From NCBI GenBank assembly GCA_947644645.1, contig CANSAF010000024.1, positions 1 through 38,062 of the forward strand: a stretch of DNA of 38,062 nucleotides, read 5' to 3'. The notes below the pieces were generated by a model. That model saw nothing but the letters and a program-made list of their open reading frames with translations, searched no databases and was not told the DNA's origin. The position numbers were made by a program, and so were the translations under genes. Shown piece by piece: positions 15,527 through 23,416 of this stretch. Positions within the stretch are counted from its first letter, which is position 1. Each line of letters opens with the position of its first letter. Source of the DNA: an uncultured Sporosarcina sp. Its GTDB lineage: Bacteria > Bacillota > Bacilli > Bacillales_A > Planococcaceae.

Positions 15527-16317
15527 GAATAACTAAATTTTTCATCGCATTATTCGTCGTTTTTCTACTCGTTCCGCTATTTTCTACCGCTCACGCAGCG
15601 ACAGATAGACAAAGAATTTTTGATGATGCCCATACTCTTTCTGACAAGGAAAAATCGTCTCTAGAACGCTTTGCCCAAAAATATAGTGACAAGCGTAAAG
15701 TAGATTTTATCATCATTACGATGGATGGCGATGAAGATATTACAAAATATATGGGTGATTTATATGATGAAAAAGGATTTGGCTATGATAAAAAACATGG
15801 AGATGTTGCGTTAATAGCTTTGAATACGCACCCCAAAAAACGAGATGTTCAATTAGCCGGTTTTGGTGAAGTGGAATATAAATTACCGGATGAGCGATTT
15901 TACACCATTCGTGAAAAAATTACGCCAAACTTATCCGACGGCAATTACCAGGCAGCTTTTGAAGATTTCATCAAATTATCTGCACGGTATATGCAATTTA
16001 AACCGGGTGTAGATCCAGCTAATCCCGTTTATAATCCTTATGTACAAATCATCATTGCCTTTCTCATTGGGCTGATTACCGTCGGAATTATGGCTTCAAA
16101 TCGACGACCAAAAATCACCTTTACAGCCGCAACTTATTTCGATGAACGTACATCAAAAGTGAATCGACAAGAAGATAAATATTTGCGTAGAACAATCTCT
16201 AAAACCTACTCTCCACAAAAGAAAGATAGTGGCGGTGGAGGCAGCGGTGGTGGATTTTCCGGTGGCGGTACAACTGGCGGCGGAAGTTCATTCAGTGGAA
16301 GTCGCGGGAAATTTTAA
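15523..16317 (+). CDS. TPM domain protein, YdjH-like
   Basis: A 264-residue secreted and membrane-anchored TPM-domain protein. A signal peptide ends near STAHA, the TPM domain (from RIFDDAHTLSDKEKSSLERF on) covers about residues 30-160, a membrane helix IIIAFLIGLITVGIMA follows near 175-190, and the C-terminus is a Gly/Ser-rich tail typical of this family. GTG at 15523 overlaps the upstream stop as GTGA, with GGGAGG 9 nt upstream. GTG at 15520 and TTG at 15517 are alternatives. TPM domains are linked to membrane-protein quality control and envelope stress. Together with the YdjG-like protein it forms a two-gene operon. Confidence 0.8.
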   Translation: MRITKFFIALFVVFLLVPLFSTAHAATDRQRIFDDAHTLSDKEKSSLERFAQKYSDKRKVDFIIITMDGDEDITKYMGDLYDEKGFGYDKKHGDVALIALNTHPKKRDVQLAGFGEVEYKLPDERFYTIREKITPNLSDGNYQAAFEDFIKLSARYMQFKPGVDPANPVYNPYVQIIIAFLIGLITVGIMASNRRPKITFTAATYFDERTSKVNRQEDKYLRRTISKTYSPQKKDSGGGGSGGGFSGGGTTGGGSSFSGSRGKF

Positions 16318-16326
16318 TGGAAAAGA

Positions 16327-16372
16327 GGTGTTCAGAAAGTCTCAAAAACTTTCCGAACACCCCCTAATTTTT
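16327..16372 (+). terminator. Terminator of the YdjG/YdjH-like operon
   Basis: GGTGTTCAGAAAGT pairs with ACTTTCCGAACACC around a short loop, then a T-rich tail. It carries the shared CAGAAAGTCT core. Confidence 0.85.
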
Positions 16373-16380
16373 AACAAATT

Positions 16381-16761
16381 TTAAACGAGTATACTCCACT
16401 CAATGATAAAATAAAGAATAGCCGCAATCGCTAAAATGATTAAAAAAATAGACGTTGTTAATACTGGAAAACTAATCATATAAAAGAGACCCGTCTCAAT
16501 TTGCTGTTTCTTTTTCACAAAGCTATAAGTAGCAAAAATGATAATAACAACCCCTAAAACGGCTGCACCTGAACCTACGATCAATGCCAACACATTACTA
16601 ATCATTTTACCCGTATCACCAATTAAAAAATGTAAACTCGATGATAATGAGCCTATCCCGATAATCGCAATAGCTGTACGAATCCAAGCCAAATAAGTTC
16701 GTTCATTGGCAAGATGTTGCTGCGTATAGAGTAATTGATTGTTTTTTTCACGTTGTGCCAT
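16381..16761 (-). CDS. DUF202 family membrane protein (YidH-like)
   Basis: A 126-residue protein with three membrane helices, near residues 25-46, 58-80 and 97-120. The cytoplasmic N-terminus holds the DUF202 signature LANERTYLAWIRTAIAIIG. Function is not established for the family. The ATG follows AAGGGATTCT. It has its own promoter and is separated from the flavin reductase gene by about 100 nt. It is convergent with the TPM gene and may use the same hairpin region as terminator. Confidence 0.85.
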   Translation of the reverse strand: MAQREKNNQLLYTQQHLANERTYLAWIRTAIAIIGIGSLSSSLHFLIGDTGKMISNVLALIVGSGAAVLGVVIIIFATYSFVKKKQQIETGLFYMISFPVLTTSIFLIILAIAAILYFIIEWSILV

Positions 16762-16810
16762 AGAATCCCTTCTTCGCTACACATTTAGAATGTTCCGACT
16801 ACTTATTTTT

Positions 16811-16839
16811 ATTATAACAAAAATGAAGAGGGCTGTCAG
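16811..16839 (-). promoter_or_regulatory. Sigma-A promoter of the DUF202 gene
   Basis: On the minus strand CTGACA (16839-16834), a 17-bp spacer and TATAAT (16816-16811). A perfect -10 and one mismatch in the -35. Confidence 0.65.
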
Positions 16840-16866
16840 GATTTGAGGACTGATGTCATCTGCTTT

Positions 16867-17925
16867 TTAAATGTTCATTCCACTTTTTTTCAATAACTCT
16901 TTGTTCTTCTCTTTGAATATTTGATTATGTGAAGAAACCATGCCAATTGCTGTAGCTTCAGGTTGGATGTATTGCTTTGCTTTATTGACTGCGTTTGCTG
17001 CGTCCTGAAATGCACCTGCAATTAAATTCACTTTACCATCATGCTTTAAAATATCGCCCGCAGCATATAAACCTGGAATGGAAGACTCGCTTGTAACATT
17101 TCCAGCAATATAATAATCATCTATCATTTCAACCTTCACTTCACTATTCTCCAGTAATTTCGCATCTTGTTCATACCCATGATTAATAATAACTTCATCG
17201 ATCGGTAAATGAGAAATTTCTCCGGTTTCATGATTTGTCAGTTCTACTCGTTCAATACATGCATTATTTTTACAAGCGAGTAACTTTGTAATGGACGTAT
17301 GACAATAACACTCAACCGAACTTTTCTTCAATTGCGTGACTTGTGACTCGTGACCCGAAAACTCACCTTTTCGATAAGTAATAAAGATTTTTTTAGCAAT
17401 TGGTTCTAACTCATTTGCCCAGTCTATTGCAGAATTTCCTCCGCCCGAAATAATAATCGTCTTATCTTCAAAAGACTTTAATGACTTCACCGTGTAATTA
17501 AGATTAGCAATTTCAAATCGCTCTGCACCTTCTATTTTCAACTTTTGTGGCTTTAATATGCCACTACCAATCGCAACAATGATTGTTTTTGTAAAATGCT
17601 TTCGACCCGAAGCAGCCCTTAATACAAAAATGCCATCTTCATTACGTGTCATTGATGTAATTTTTTCGTTCAATACAACCGTTGGATTAAATGTTAAACC
17701 TTGTTCAACAAGCTGCTCAATCAACTTTGCACCTGTAATCGGTGTTTGTCCGCCTACATCCCAAATCATTTTTTCCGGATAGACATGAATTTTCCCACCT
17801 AATTTCGGCTGATATTCAATCAATTTCGTTTTCATTTCTCTAAGCCCGCTATAAAAAGTAGAGTAAAGCCCCGCCGGACCTCCCCCTATTACCGTCACAT
17901 CAAATAACTCATCGTATTGCCTCAC
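16867..17925 (-). CDS. FAD/NAD(P)H oxidoreductase, ferredoxin-NADP reductase type (YcgT/IruO-like)
   Basis: A 352-residue flavoprotein of the thioredoxin-reductase-like ferredoxin/flavodoxin-NADP+ reductase family. The FAD site VIGGGPAGLYS lies at the N-terminus, the NADPH site IISGGGNSAIDWA near residue 160, and the second FAD motif GLYAAGDI near 287. No CxxC redox pair is present, so it is not a thioredoxin reductase. Homologues include B. subtilis YcgT and S. aureus IruO, which supplies electrons for iron release from siderophores or haem. Its GTG start has AGGAGGG 6 nt upstream. A Fur box covers its promoter, and it diverges from a siderophore ABC operon. A cytoplasmic siderophore-iron reductase is the likely role. 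Confidence 0.82.
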   Translation of the reverse strand: MRQYDELFDVTVIGGGPAGLYSTFYSGLREMKTKLIEYQPKLGGKIHVYPEKMIWDVGGQTPITGAKLIEQLVEQGLTFNPTVVLNEKITSMTRNEDGIFVLRAASGRKHFTKTIIVAIGSGILKPQKLKIEGAERFEIANLNYTVKSLKSFEDKTIIISGGGNSAIDWANELEPIAKKIFITYRKGEFSGHESQVTQLKKSSVECYCHTSITKLLACKNNACIERVELTNHETGEISHLPIDEVIINHGYEQDAKLLENSEVKVEMIDDYYIAGNVTSESSIPGLYAAGDILKHDGKVNLIAGAFQDAANAVNKAKQYIQPEATAIGMVSSHNQIFKEKNKELLKKSGMNI

Positions 17926-17955
17926 TACGGTCCCTCCTACATAACCAAATGCAAT

Positions 17956-17970
17956 TGATTATCATTCTCA
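17956..17970 (-). promoter_or_regulatory. Fur box of the flavin reductase gene
   Basis: Minus strand TGAGAATGATAATCA matches the 7-1-7 Fur consensus TGATAATNATTATCA at 13 of 15 positions. It covers the expected transcription start just downstream of the promoter at 17975-18003. Confidence 0.8.
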
Positions 17971-17974
17971 ATAT

Positions 17975-18003
17975 AATATATATCTTTTTCTAAATTTTTT
18001 CAA
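17975..18003 (-). promoter_or_regulatory. Promoter of the flavin reductase gene
   Basis: On the minus strand TTGAAA (18003-17998), a 17-bp spacer and TATATT (17980-17975). Confidence 0.6.
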
Positions 18004-18017
18004 CAAAAAGTTTAGTG

Positions 18018-18046
18018 TTGACATTTAAAATAGACGGACTTATGAT
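18018..18046 (+). promoter_or_regulatory. Strong promoter of the siderophore ABC operon
   Basis: TTGACA (18018-18023), a 17-bp spacer and TATGAT (18041-18046). The expected start is near 18053, inside the inverted repeat that holds the Fur box. Confidence 0.8.
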
Positions 18047-18086
18047 TAACTAACTGATATTGAGAATCATTATCAGTTAGTTAATC
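18044..18086 (+). promoter_or_regulatory. Fur box at the centre of a 43-bp inverted repeat
   Basis: TGAGAATCATTATCA (18061-18075) matches the Fur 7-1-7 consensus at 14 of 15 positions. Around it, GATTAACTAACTGATA (18044-18059) and TATCAGTTAGTTAATC (18071-18086) are perfect 16-bp inverted arms with an 11-bp centre. TGATATT at 18054-18060 adds a third half-site-like word, so two overlapping Fur dimers are plausible. The left arm starts inside the -10 element. Confidence 0.88.
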
Positions 18087-18112
18087 AATACTTTTTAAAG
18101 GAGGATAATAAG

Positions 18113-18967
18113 ATGGTTCGCCTATCAACGGTAGATTTAAATATTGGTTATGGTGAACGGTTAATTGTAAATAATCTTAGTCTTACAATTCCGGATAAAA
18201 AGATTACAACAATCATTGGTCCTAATGGCTGTGGAAAATCGACCTTATTAAAAGCAATGACGCGAATTATTCCGAAGAAGTCGGGAGCTGTTTTATTAGA
18301 TGGCGTTAATATTTCAAAAGAAAGCACTAAAGCGCTTGCTAAAAAAATGGCGATTCTTCCACAAACGCCAGAAAGTACAAATGGTTTAACAGTTAGCGAA
18401 TTGGTTTCTTACGGTCGCTTTCCTTATCAAAAAGGCTTTGGACAATTGACAAAAAAAGATTTCGAAGTCATTGAATGGGCACTGGAAGTAACGGGAACGA
18501 AGGATTTTAAATATCGTCCTGTTGACGCATTATCGGGTGGTCAACGTCAACGCGTTTGGATTGCGATGGCATTAGCTCAGGAAACCGATATTATCTTCCT
18601 AGATGAACCGACGACTTATTTAGATATGGCACATCAACTAGAAATACTAGAACTTTTACAAAGATTAAATACTGAACAGGAACGAACGATTATTATGGTG
18701 CTACATGATTTAAATCAAGCAGCTCGTTTTGCAGACTATATCATTGCCTTAAAAGACGGAAAAATTGTTGAAGCGGGCACTTGTGAAAAAGTAATTCATC
18801 ATGACGTACTAAAAAAAGTCTTTCAAATCGATGCGAAAATCGGGCGCGATCCCGAAACCAATAAACCAATATGCCTGACTTATAATTTATTAAAAGGAGA
18901 GAAACAAGTTGAAAAAGATTTTATTTCCTTTCCTGCTGCTAGTGGTTCTCGTGATGAGTGCTTGTAG
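18113..18967 (+). CDS. Iron-siderophore ABC transporter ATPase (FecE/FhuC type)
   Basis: A 284-residue ATPase energising the FecCD permeases encoded downstream. Walker A GPNGCGKST (36-44), Q-loop LPQTPE, signature LSGGQRQRVWIAMA, Walker B IIFLDEPTTYLD and switch MVLHDLNQA are intact. The ATG has AAAGGAGGATAATAAG upstream. FhuC-type proteins normally end near the LTYNLLKGEK position. Here the frame continues about 20 residues (from QVEKDFISF on) and overlaps the next gene by 59 nt in another frame, probably after loss of an earlier stop. It is the first gene of the Fur-controlled operon. Confidence 0.92.
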   Translation: MVRLSTVDLNIGYGERLIVNNLSLTIPDKKITTIIGPNGCGKSTLLKAMTRIIPKKSGAVLLDGVNISKESTKALAKKMAILPQTPESTNGLTVSELVSYGRFPYQKGFGQLTKKDFEVIEWALEVTGTKDFKYRPVDALSGGQRQRVWIAMALAQETDIIFLDEPTTYLDMAHQLEILELLQRLNTEQERTIIMVLHDLNQAARFADYIIALKDGKIVEAGTCEKVIHHDVLKKVFQIDAKIGRDPETNKPICLTYNLLKGEKQVEKDFISFPAASGSRDECL

Positions 18968-19823
18968 TGGTGAAACAAAAACCAAAGACGAAACAAAAGA
19001 AAAAGAAACAGACACCATTACTTATCAATCAGAAACTGGTCCGATTGAAGTACCTGCAAATCCACAACGTGTTATTTTATTATCCGGCTTCACAGGAAAC
19101 GTACTTCATTTAGGCGTAAATGTCATTGGTGTTGACGTTTGGTCAAAAGATAACCCTACTTTTGCCGAAGAATTAAAAGACGTTGAAGAAGTTTCAGATG
19201 AAAGTTTAGAAAAGATTTTAGAACTCGAACCAGACCTCATTATTGGATTAAATAATATTAAAAATATAGATAAATTAAGCGAAATTGCACCAACTGTAAC
19301 TTATACATGGGGTCAAGTAGATTATTTAACGCAACACTTAGAGATTGGAAAACTCTTAAATAAAGAAGCTGAAGCACAAGAATGGGTAGAAGATTTTAAA
19401 AAGCGTGCCGAAACAACTGGTGAAAAAATCCGAGCAAAAATTGGTGAGGATGCAACTATTACTGTTATTGAAAATTATGAAAAAGATTTATATGTATTCG
19501 GTGATAACTGGGCACGCGGGACAGAAATTTTATATCAGGCAATGCAATTAAAAATGCATGAAAAAGTAGAGGAAATGGCTTTAGATTCAGGTTTTTATAC
19601 ATTATCTGCTGAAGTACTTCCAGAGTATGTCGGTGATTATTTAATCTTAAGTAAATATACAAATGCCGATTCTTCTTTCCAGGAAACAGAAGCTTATAAA
19701 AATATGCCTGCTGTGAAAAATAATCACGTCTTTGAAATGCTTGGAAACGGAGCTTCTTTTAGTGATCCAGTCACATTAGAAAAGCAATTACAATTTTTCG
19801 AGTCATCATTTTTAGGCGAATAA
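18909..19823 (+). CDS. Iron-siderophore ABC transporter substrate-binding lipoprotein (FecB/YfmC-like)
   Basis: A 304-residue periplasmic-binding-type lipoprotein (TroA/BtuF fold) that captures ferric siderophore outside the membrane. A signal peptide runs to the lipobox MSAC, with Cys19 as the lipidated residue, then a Lys/Glu linker. QRVILLSGFTGNVLHLGVN and LEKILELEPDLIIG are typical of the ferric-siderophore SBP N-lobe. The start is TTG with AAAGGAG about 9 nt upstream. The start sits inside the 3' end of the ATPase gene. The siderophore type cannot be told from sequence. Confidence 0.9.
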   Translation: MKKILFPFLLLVVLVMSACSGETKTKDETKEKETDTITYQSETGPIEVPANPQRVILLSGFTGNVLHLGVNVIGVDVWSKDNPTFAEELKDVEEVSDESLEKILELEPDLIIGLNNIKNIDKLSEIAPTVTYTWGQVDYLTQHLEIGKLLNKEAEAQEWVEDFKKRAETTGEKIRAKIGEDATITVIENYEKDLYVFGDNWARGTEILYQAMQLKMHEKVEEMALDSGFYTLSAEVLPEYVGDYLILSKYTNADSSFQETEAYKNMPAVKNNHVFEMLGNGASFSDPVTLEKQLQFFESSFLGE

Positions 19824-19865
19824 ATTTTAAGAAGCCCATTAATTGATTCGTGAAAAATAGGGATG

Positions 19866-19902
19866 AAAAGGCATCCAATGTTCAACTTTGGACTTGCCTT
19901 TT
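19866..19902 (+). terminator. Attenuator-like hairpin between binding protein and permease genes
   Basis: AAAAGGC (19866-19872) pairs with GCCTTTT (19896-19902), with an inner CCA/TGG pairing, and short T-runs follow. It may let only part of the transcripts continue, giving more binding protein than permease. It also argues against starting the permease at 19863. Confidence 0.45.
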
Positions 19903-19931
19903 CTATTTACGAAAGAAAAGATGAGATATTT

Positions 19932-20942
19932 ATGATAAAAAACGAAGTACAAAGAATACCATTTATAATTAAATTGCTAGGTAGCGTTTTAGCATTATTA
20001 TGTATGTTTGTCATTGCCAATATTTTTGGGGCTGCAAATATTGAGGCGAAAGAGATTTGGCTTGCATTTTTTTCAAGCTCTTCCGAAGAAAATAATTCGA
20101 TTATCCGCGAAATTCGATTACCGCGGGAACTGGCTGCAATATTTGTTGGGGCTGCCCTCGCTGTTTCCGGAGCCGTTATGCAAGGCATGACTAGAAATCC
20201 ACTCGCTGATCCTGGTTTACTCGGTTTGTCTGCTGGAGCAAATGCAGCTTTGGCAATTACAATTGCCTTTCTTCCTGCTGTAAATTATTTTGGCATTATG
20301 ATTGCATGTTTTATCGGTGCCGCAATTGGCGCTGGTATGGTTTTTGGCATTGCCGCGATACAAAAAGGAGGGTTTTCTCCATTTCGAATTGTTTTAGCCG
20401 GGGCCGCAATATCCGCTTTTCTTTATGCAATTGCTGAAGGAATCGGACTCTACTTTAAAATTTCAAAAAACATTTCAATGTGGACTTCTGGCGGAATGGT
20501 GGGCACTTCTTGGGGACAACTCCAAGTGATTATTCCATTTATTTTAATAGGCGTTTTGCTGGCGATGTTACTTTCTAGACAACTTACCATTCTTAGTTTG
20601 GATGAAGAAGTAGCGGTTGGTTTAGGACAAAATACAAAGAAAATAAAATTCTTTTTATTTATTGTCATTACATTACTTGCCGGTGCTGCCGTTGCTTTAG
20701 TTGGAAATATGGTTTTTATCGGTCTAATGGTTCCCCATATTGTACGCGCGATGGTCGGAACAGATTATCGTTTAATCATCCCTATGTCCGCAGTTATCGG
20801 GGCAACTTTGATGTTATTCGCGGACACATTAGGGCGGACCATTCATGCACCTTATGAGACGCCTGTTGCTGCTATCGTTGCTTTAATCGGTTTACCTTTC
20901 TTCTTAGTAATTGTGCGTAAAGGAGGTAAAGCCTTTTCATGA
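19932..20942 (+). CDS. Iron-siderophore ABC transporter permease (FecCD family), first subunit
   Basis: A 336-residue, roughly ten-helix FecCD permease. Family blocks are IREIRLPRELAAIFVGAALAVSG (split around the first coupling region), MTRNPLADPGLLGLSAGAN and GLMVPHIVRAMVG near the C-terminus. I choose the ATG at 19932 (MIKNEVQRIPF). The open frame back to 19863 would run through a hairpin and add a non-family N-terminus. The ribosome site is weak (GATGAGA). It overlaps the second permease gene by 4 nt (ATGA), so the two subunits are made together. Confidence 0.9.
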   Translation: MIKNEVQRIPFIIKLLGSVLALLCMFVIANIFGAANIEAKEIWLAFFSSSSEENNSIIREIRLPRELAAIFVGAALAVSGAVMQGMTRNPLADPGLLGLSAGANAALAITIAFLPAVNYFGIMIACFIGAAIGAGMVFGIAAIQKGGFSPFRIVLAGAAISAFLYAIAEGIGLYFKISKNISMWTSGGMVGTSWGQLQVIIPFILIGVLLAMLLSRQLTILSLDEEVAVGLGQNTKKIKFFLFIVITLLAGAAVALVGNMVFIGLMVPHIVRAMVGTDYRLIIPMSAVIGATLMLFADTLGRTIHAPYETPVAAIVALIGLPFFLVIVRKGGKAFS

Positions 20943-21946
20943 TTCATCCATCGATGATTAAAAAACAAAGAATGATTTTATTACTGTTAACTGCACTTAT
21001 TTTAGCAACAATTGTCATTGGCATGGGCATAGGATATTCGACTTTATCTTACAATCGATTAATCCCGACCCTTTTAGGACACGGGACATTTAAAGAAGAA
21101 TTTATTTTGTTTTCCATTCGACTCCCAAGATTATTCATTACTTTATTGGCAGGAATGGCGCTCGCATTATCTGGAGCAATTTTGCAAAGTCTTACACGTA
21201 ATGATTTAGCTGACCCAGGTATTATTGGGATTAATTCGGGGGCAGGAGTAGCAATCGCTATATTCTTTTTATTTTTTCCATTAGAGGTCGGATCATTTGC
21301 TTATTTATTACCTGTGGTAGCTTTTTTGGGAGCTTTATTATCCGCTATCCTCATTTATTTATGCGCTTATCATAAAACAGAAGGCCTTCAACCTGTGAAG
21401 TTAGTTCTAGTTGGTATCGGATTTTCCTTTGCACTTTCGGGAATAATGATTTTGCTCATTTCATCAGCAGATCGAACAAAAGTGGACTTTATCGCTAAAT
21501 GGTTGGCGGGAAATATTTGGGGAACGGATTGGCCATTTATATGGGCGATTATTCCGTGGTTATTGGTCTTAATCCCTTTTACATTGTACAAATCAAATCG
21601 CCTCAATCTAATTCGACTTAGTGAATCTGTAGCCATTGGCGTAGGTGTCTCAATTGAAAAGGATCGTATAATTTTACTATTAACAGCCGTTGCACTCGCC
21701 GCCTCAGCTGTTTCCGTCACGGGGGGTATTTCCTTCATCGGGTTAATGGCTCCTCATATTGCGAAAGCATTGGTCGGTGCTAGACATCAATTAATGATTC
21801 CCGTCGCAATTCTAATTGGCGGCTGGCTATTAGTTGTTGCAGATACAATCGGTCACAATATTCTTTCTCCAGACGGTATCCCAGCAGGTATCATGGTCGC
21901 ATTAATTGGCGGGCCTTATTTTATTTACTTATTATTAAAGAAATAG
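20939..21946 (+). CDS. Iron-siderophore ABC transporter permease (FecCD family), second subunit
   Basis: A 335-residue FecCD permease that forms a heterodimer with the preceding product. It has FSIRLPRLFITLLAGMALALSG-type opening blocks, LTRNDLADPGIIGINSGAG, and GGISFIGLMAPHIAKALVG before the last helices. The start overlaps the upstream stop as ATGA, with AAAGGAGG inside the upstream gene about 13 nt before it. It is the last gene of the operon, ended by a very strong terminator. Confidence 0.92.
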   Translation: MIHPSMIKKQRMILLLLTALILATIVIGMGIGYSTLSYNRLIPTLLGHGTFKEEFILFSIRLPRLFITLLAGMALALSGAILQSLTRNDLADPGIIGINSGAGVAIAIFFLFFPLEVGSFAYLLPVVAFLGALLSAILIYLCAYHKTEGLQPVKLVLVGIGFSFALSGIMILLISSADRTKVDFIAKWLAGNIWGTDWPFIWAIIPWLLVLIPFTLYKSNRLNLIRLSESVAIGVGVSIEKDRIILLLTAVALAASAVSVTGGISFIGLMAPHIAKALVGARHQLMIPVAILIGGWLLVVADTIGHNILSPDGIPAGIMVALIGGPYFIYLLLKK

Positions 21947-21992
21947 GCTTACAGAAAGTCTAAGAATAGACTTTCTGTAAGCCTTTGTTTTT
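21946..21992 (+). terminator. Terminator of the siderophore ABC operon
   Basis: A perfect 17-bp stem: GGCTTACAGAAAGTCTA with TAGACTTTCTGTAAGCC around a 4-nt loop, then TTTGTTTTT. It has the shared CAGAAAGTCTA core. Confidence 0.95.
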
Positions 21993-22014
21993 GGTAAATT
22001 ACAATCAAAAATTC

Positions 22015-22419
22015 TTATGCATCCACTTTTTCTAAACTATCTTCAATGAAAGAAAGTCTTAAGATTTCATCGCCTTTAAAACTTTTTCCTTCATGCTCAA
22101 CTTCGTACTGGACACGGGCATTTAAGTTCGCCGGTAAATTCTCCAATTCAAACATTTCAAATCTACGATCCATTTCCTCGTCTATTTGTCGATCACTGGC
22201 TTCAATAAATTCCCCCGCATGATTTTCTACTTGAAAACCTGTAATCGTTTTTTGACTTTGTAACAACAAAGACAATGTAAAGTACTCGTCGTGATTGGTA
22301 ACAACCGCCATTTTCGATAAATAATTAGCCATCGCTGAAGGTTCATCCGCATCCTTTTTTAATGCCTCAACACCAATTGCGTACTTGCCTTTTTCAATTT
22401 GAATGGTTTTTTGGTTCAT
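22015..22419 (-). CDS. Stand-alone NEAT-like domain protein without signal peptide
   Basis: The 134 residues read almost entirely as one NEAT (haem-transport) domain. GKYAIGVEALKKD forms strand 1, EPSAMANYLSKMAVV the 3-10 helix lip, YFTLSLLLQSQKTITGFQVE the central strands, and RRFEMFELENL with VQYEVEHEGKSFKGDEILRL the end. In haem-binding NEAT domains the last hairpin carries YxxxY. Here the equivalent place reads GDEIL, so the haem-ligand Tyr is missing. No signal peptide, sortase signal or membrane helix exists, and an in-frame TAA lies just upstream of the ATG, so none was missed. The ribosome site is AAAGGGG. It is convergent to the siderophore operon and 122 nt downstream of rlmH. Confidence 0.65.
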   Translation of the reverse strand: MNQKTIQIEKGKYAIGVEALKKDADEPSAMANYLSKMAVVTNHDEYFTLSLLLQSQKTITGFQVENHAGEFIEASDRQIDEEMDRRFEMFELENLPANLNARVQYEVEHEGKSFKGDEILRLSFIEDSLEKVDA

Positions 22420-22541
22420 CTTTTCTAATCCCCTTTAACTATTTGATAAATATTTATGCAACTTTATTAAGCATACCAGTTGATCATATAAAGTTACTCA
22501 TGTTTGCTTAACGAGATATTTATTTTATGCGGATTATTAGA

Positions 22542-23021
22542 TTATTTATGATAAGGCTCACCCTTCATAATTCTAAACGCCCGATACACTTGCTCCATTA
22601 AAATTAACTTCATCATTTGATGCGGGAAAGTCATCTTGGAGAATGAAAGCAGTTCATCAGCACGTTTGTAAATAGAATCGTGGAGACCGAGTGATCCGCC
22701 GATAACAAAAACGACTTTGCTGCGACCATACGTCATGAGCGCTTCCATATCTGTTGCGAGTTGTTCTGATGTTTTCATTTTCCCTTCAATTGCGAGTGCA
22801 ATGACATATGCATCTGTTGGGATTTTAGCTAAAATGCGATCTGCTTCTTTCTTCTTCACAAGTTCCATATCCGCTTCACTCAATGATTCAGGCGCTTTTT
22901 CATCTGCCACTTCGACTAAATTCATTTTTGCATAGGATTTTAAGCGTTTATCGAACTCATCCATGCCCATTTTTAAATACTTTTCCTTTAATTTCCCTAC
23001 AGTTATGATTGTAATATTCAC
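22542..23021 (-). CDS. rlmH: 23S rRNA (pseudouridine1915-N3)-methyltransferase RlmH
   Basis: A 159-residue SPOUT methyltransferase modifying helix 69 of 23S rRNA. Family blocks are [14 protein letters not shown] at the N-terminus, FVIGGSLGL (SAM-binding knot) near residue 103, [24 protein letters not shown] and the invariant C-terminal GEPYHK. The GTG at 23021 gives the standard 159-residue length and has AAGGTGGAT upstream. The open frame to 23075 would add 18 unrelated residues. The upstream region carries a DnaA-box cluster, as reported around the homologue yydA in B. subtilis (from memory). Confidence 0.96.
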   Translation of the reverse strand: MNITIITVGKLKEKYLKMGMDEFDKRLKSYAKMNLVEVADEKAPESLSEADMELVKKKEADRILAKIPTDAYVIALAIEGKMKTSEQLATDMEALMTYGRSKVVFVIGGSLGLHDSIYKRADELLSFSKMTFPHQMMKLILMEQVYRAFRIMKGEPYHK

Positions 23022-23025
23022 AAGT

Positions 23026-23361
23026 TTATCCACCTTTTTTTCGTCATTATAAACACTTTTTATACACATATCCACAAGTTATAACTACATATTGTGCCCG
23101 ATTATTCGTTCGCCACTATATGCGAAACTCATTTTAATCCTGTTATTAACATGTGGATAACTTTTTATTTTAAATGTAAACGCCATCATTTTTAATATTT
23201 AAATCACTTTTTAATAAATCACTTTAACCCTTGCGATAATTAGATTCGTTGACCTTTCGCATGATTGATTTACAAGCTTTTATAGATCAAATAAAGTTAT
23301 TCACAATTTCTAATAATTGTCCACAATCCATTTTAAATTAAGCTTTTAAAAGTTTTCCACA
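23026..23361. promoter_or_regulatory. DnaA-box cluster upstream of rlmH
   Basis: Three perfect TTATNCACA boxes lie at 23060-23068 (TTATACACA), 23152-23160 (minus strand TTATCCACA) and 23297-23305 (TTATTCACA). One-mismatch boxes are at 23026-23034, 23068-23076, 23317-23325 and 23353-23361. Most face the same way. The region is AT-rich and has no gene. Confidence 0.75.
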
Positions 23362-23416
23362 CTATAAAAATACAGTCGTCAACTTCTAAGCTTATTTTAA
23401 CACGATTCGACAGGAA

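Noticed and set aside
22430-22460. Fur-like AT palindrome upstream of the NEAT-like gene (TGATAAATATTTATG)
   Set aside because: Too many mismatches to the 7-1-7 consensus, and it can arise by chance in AT-rich DNA.
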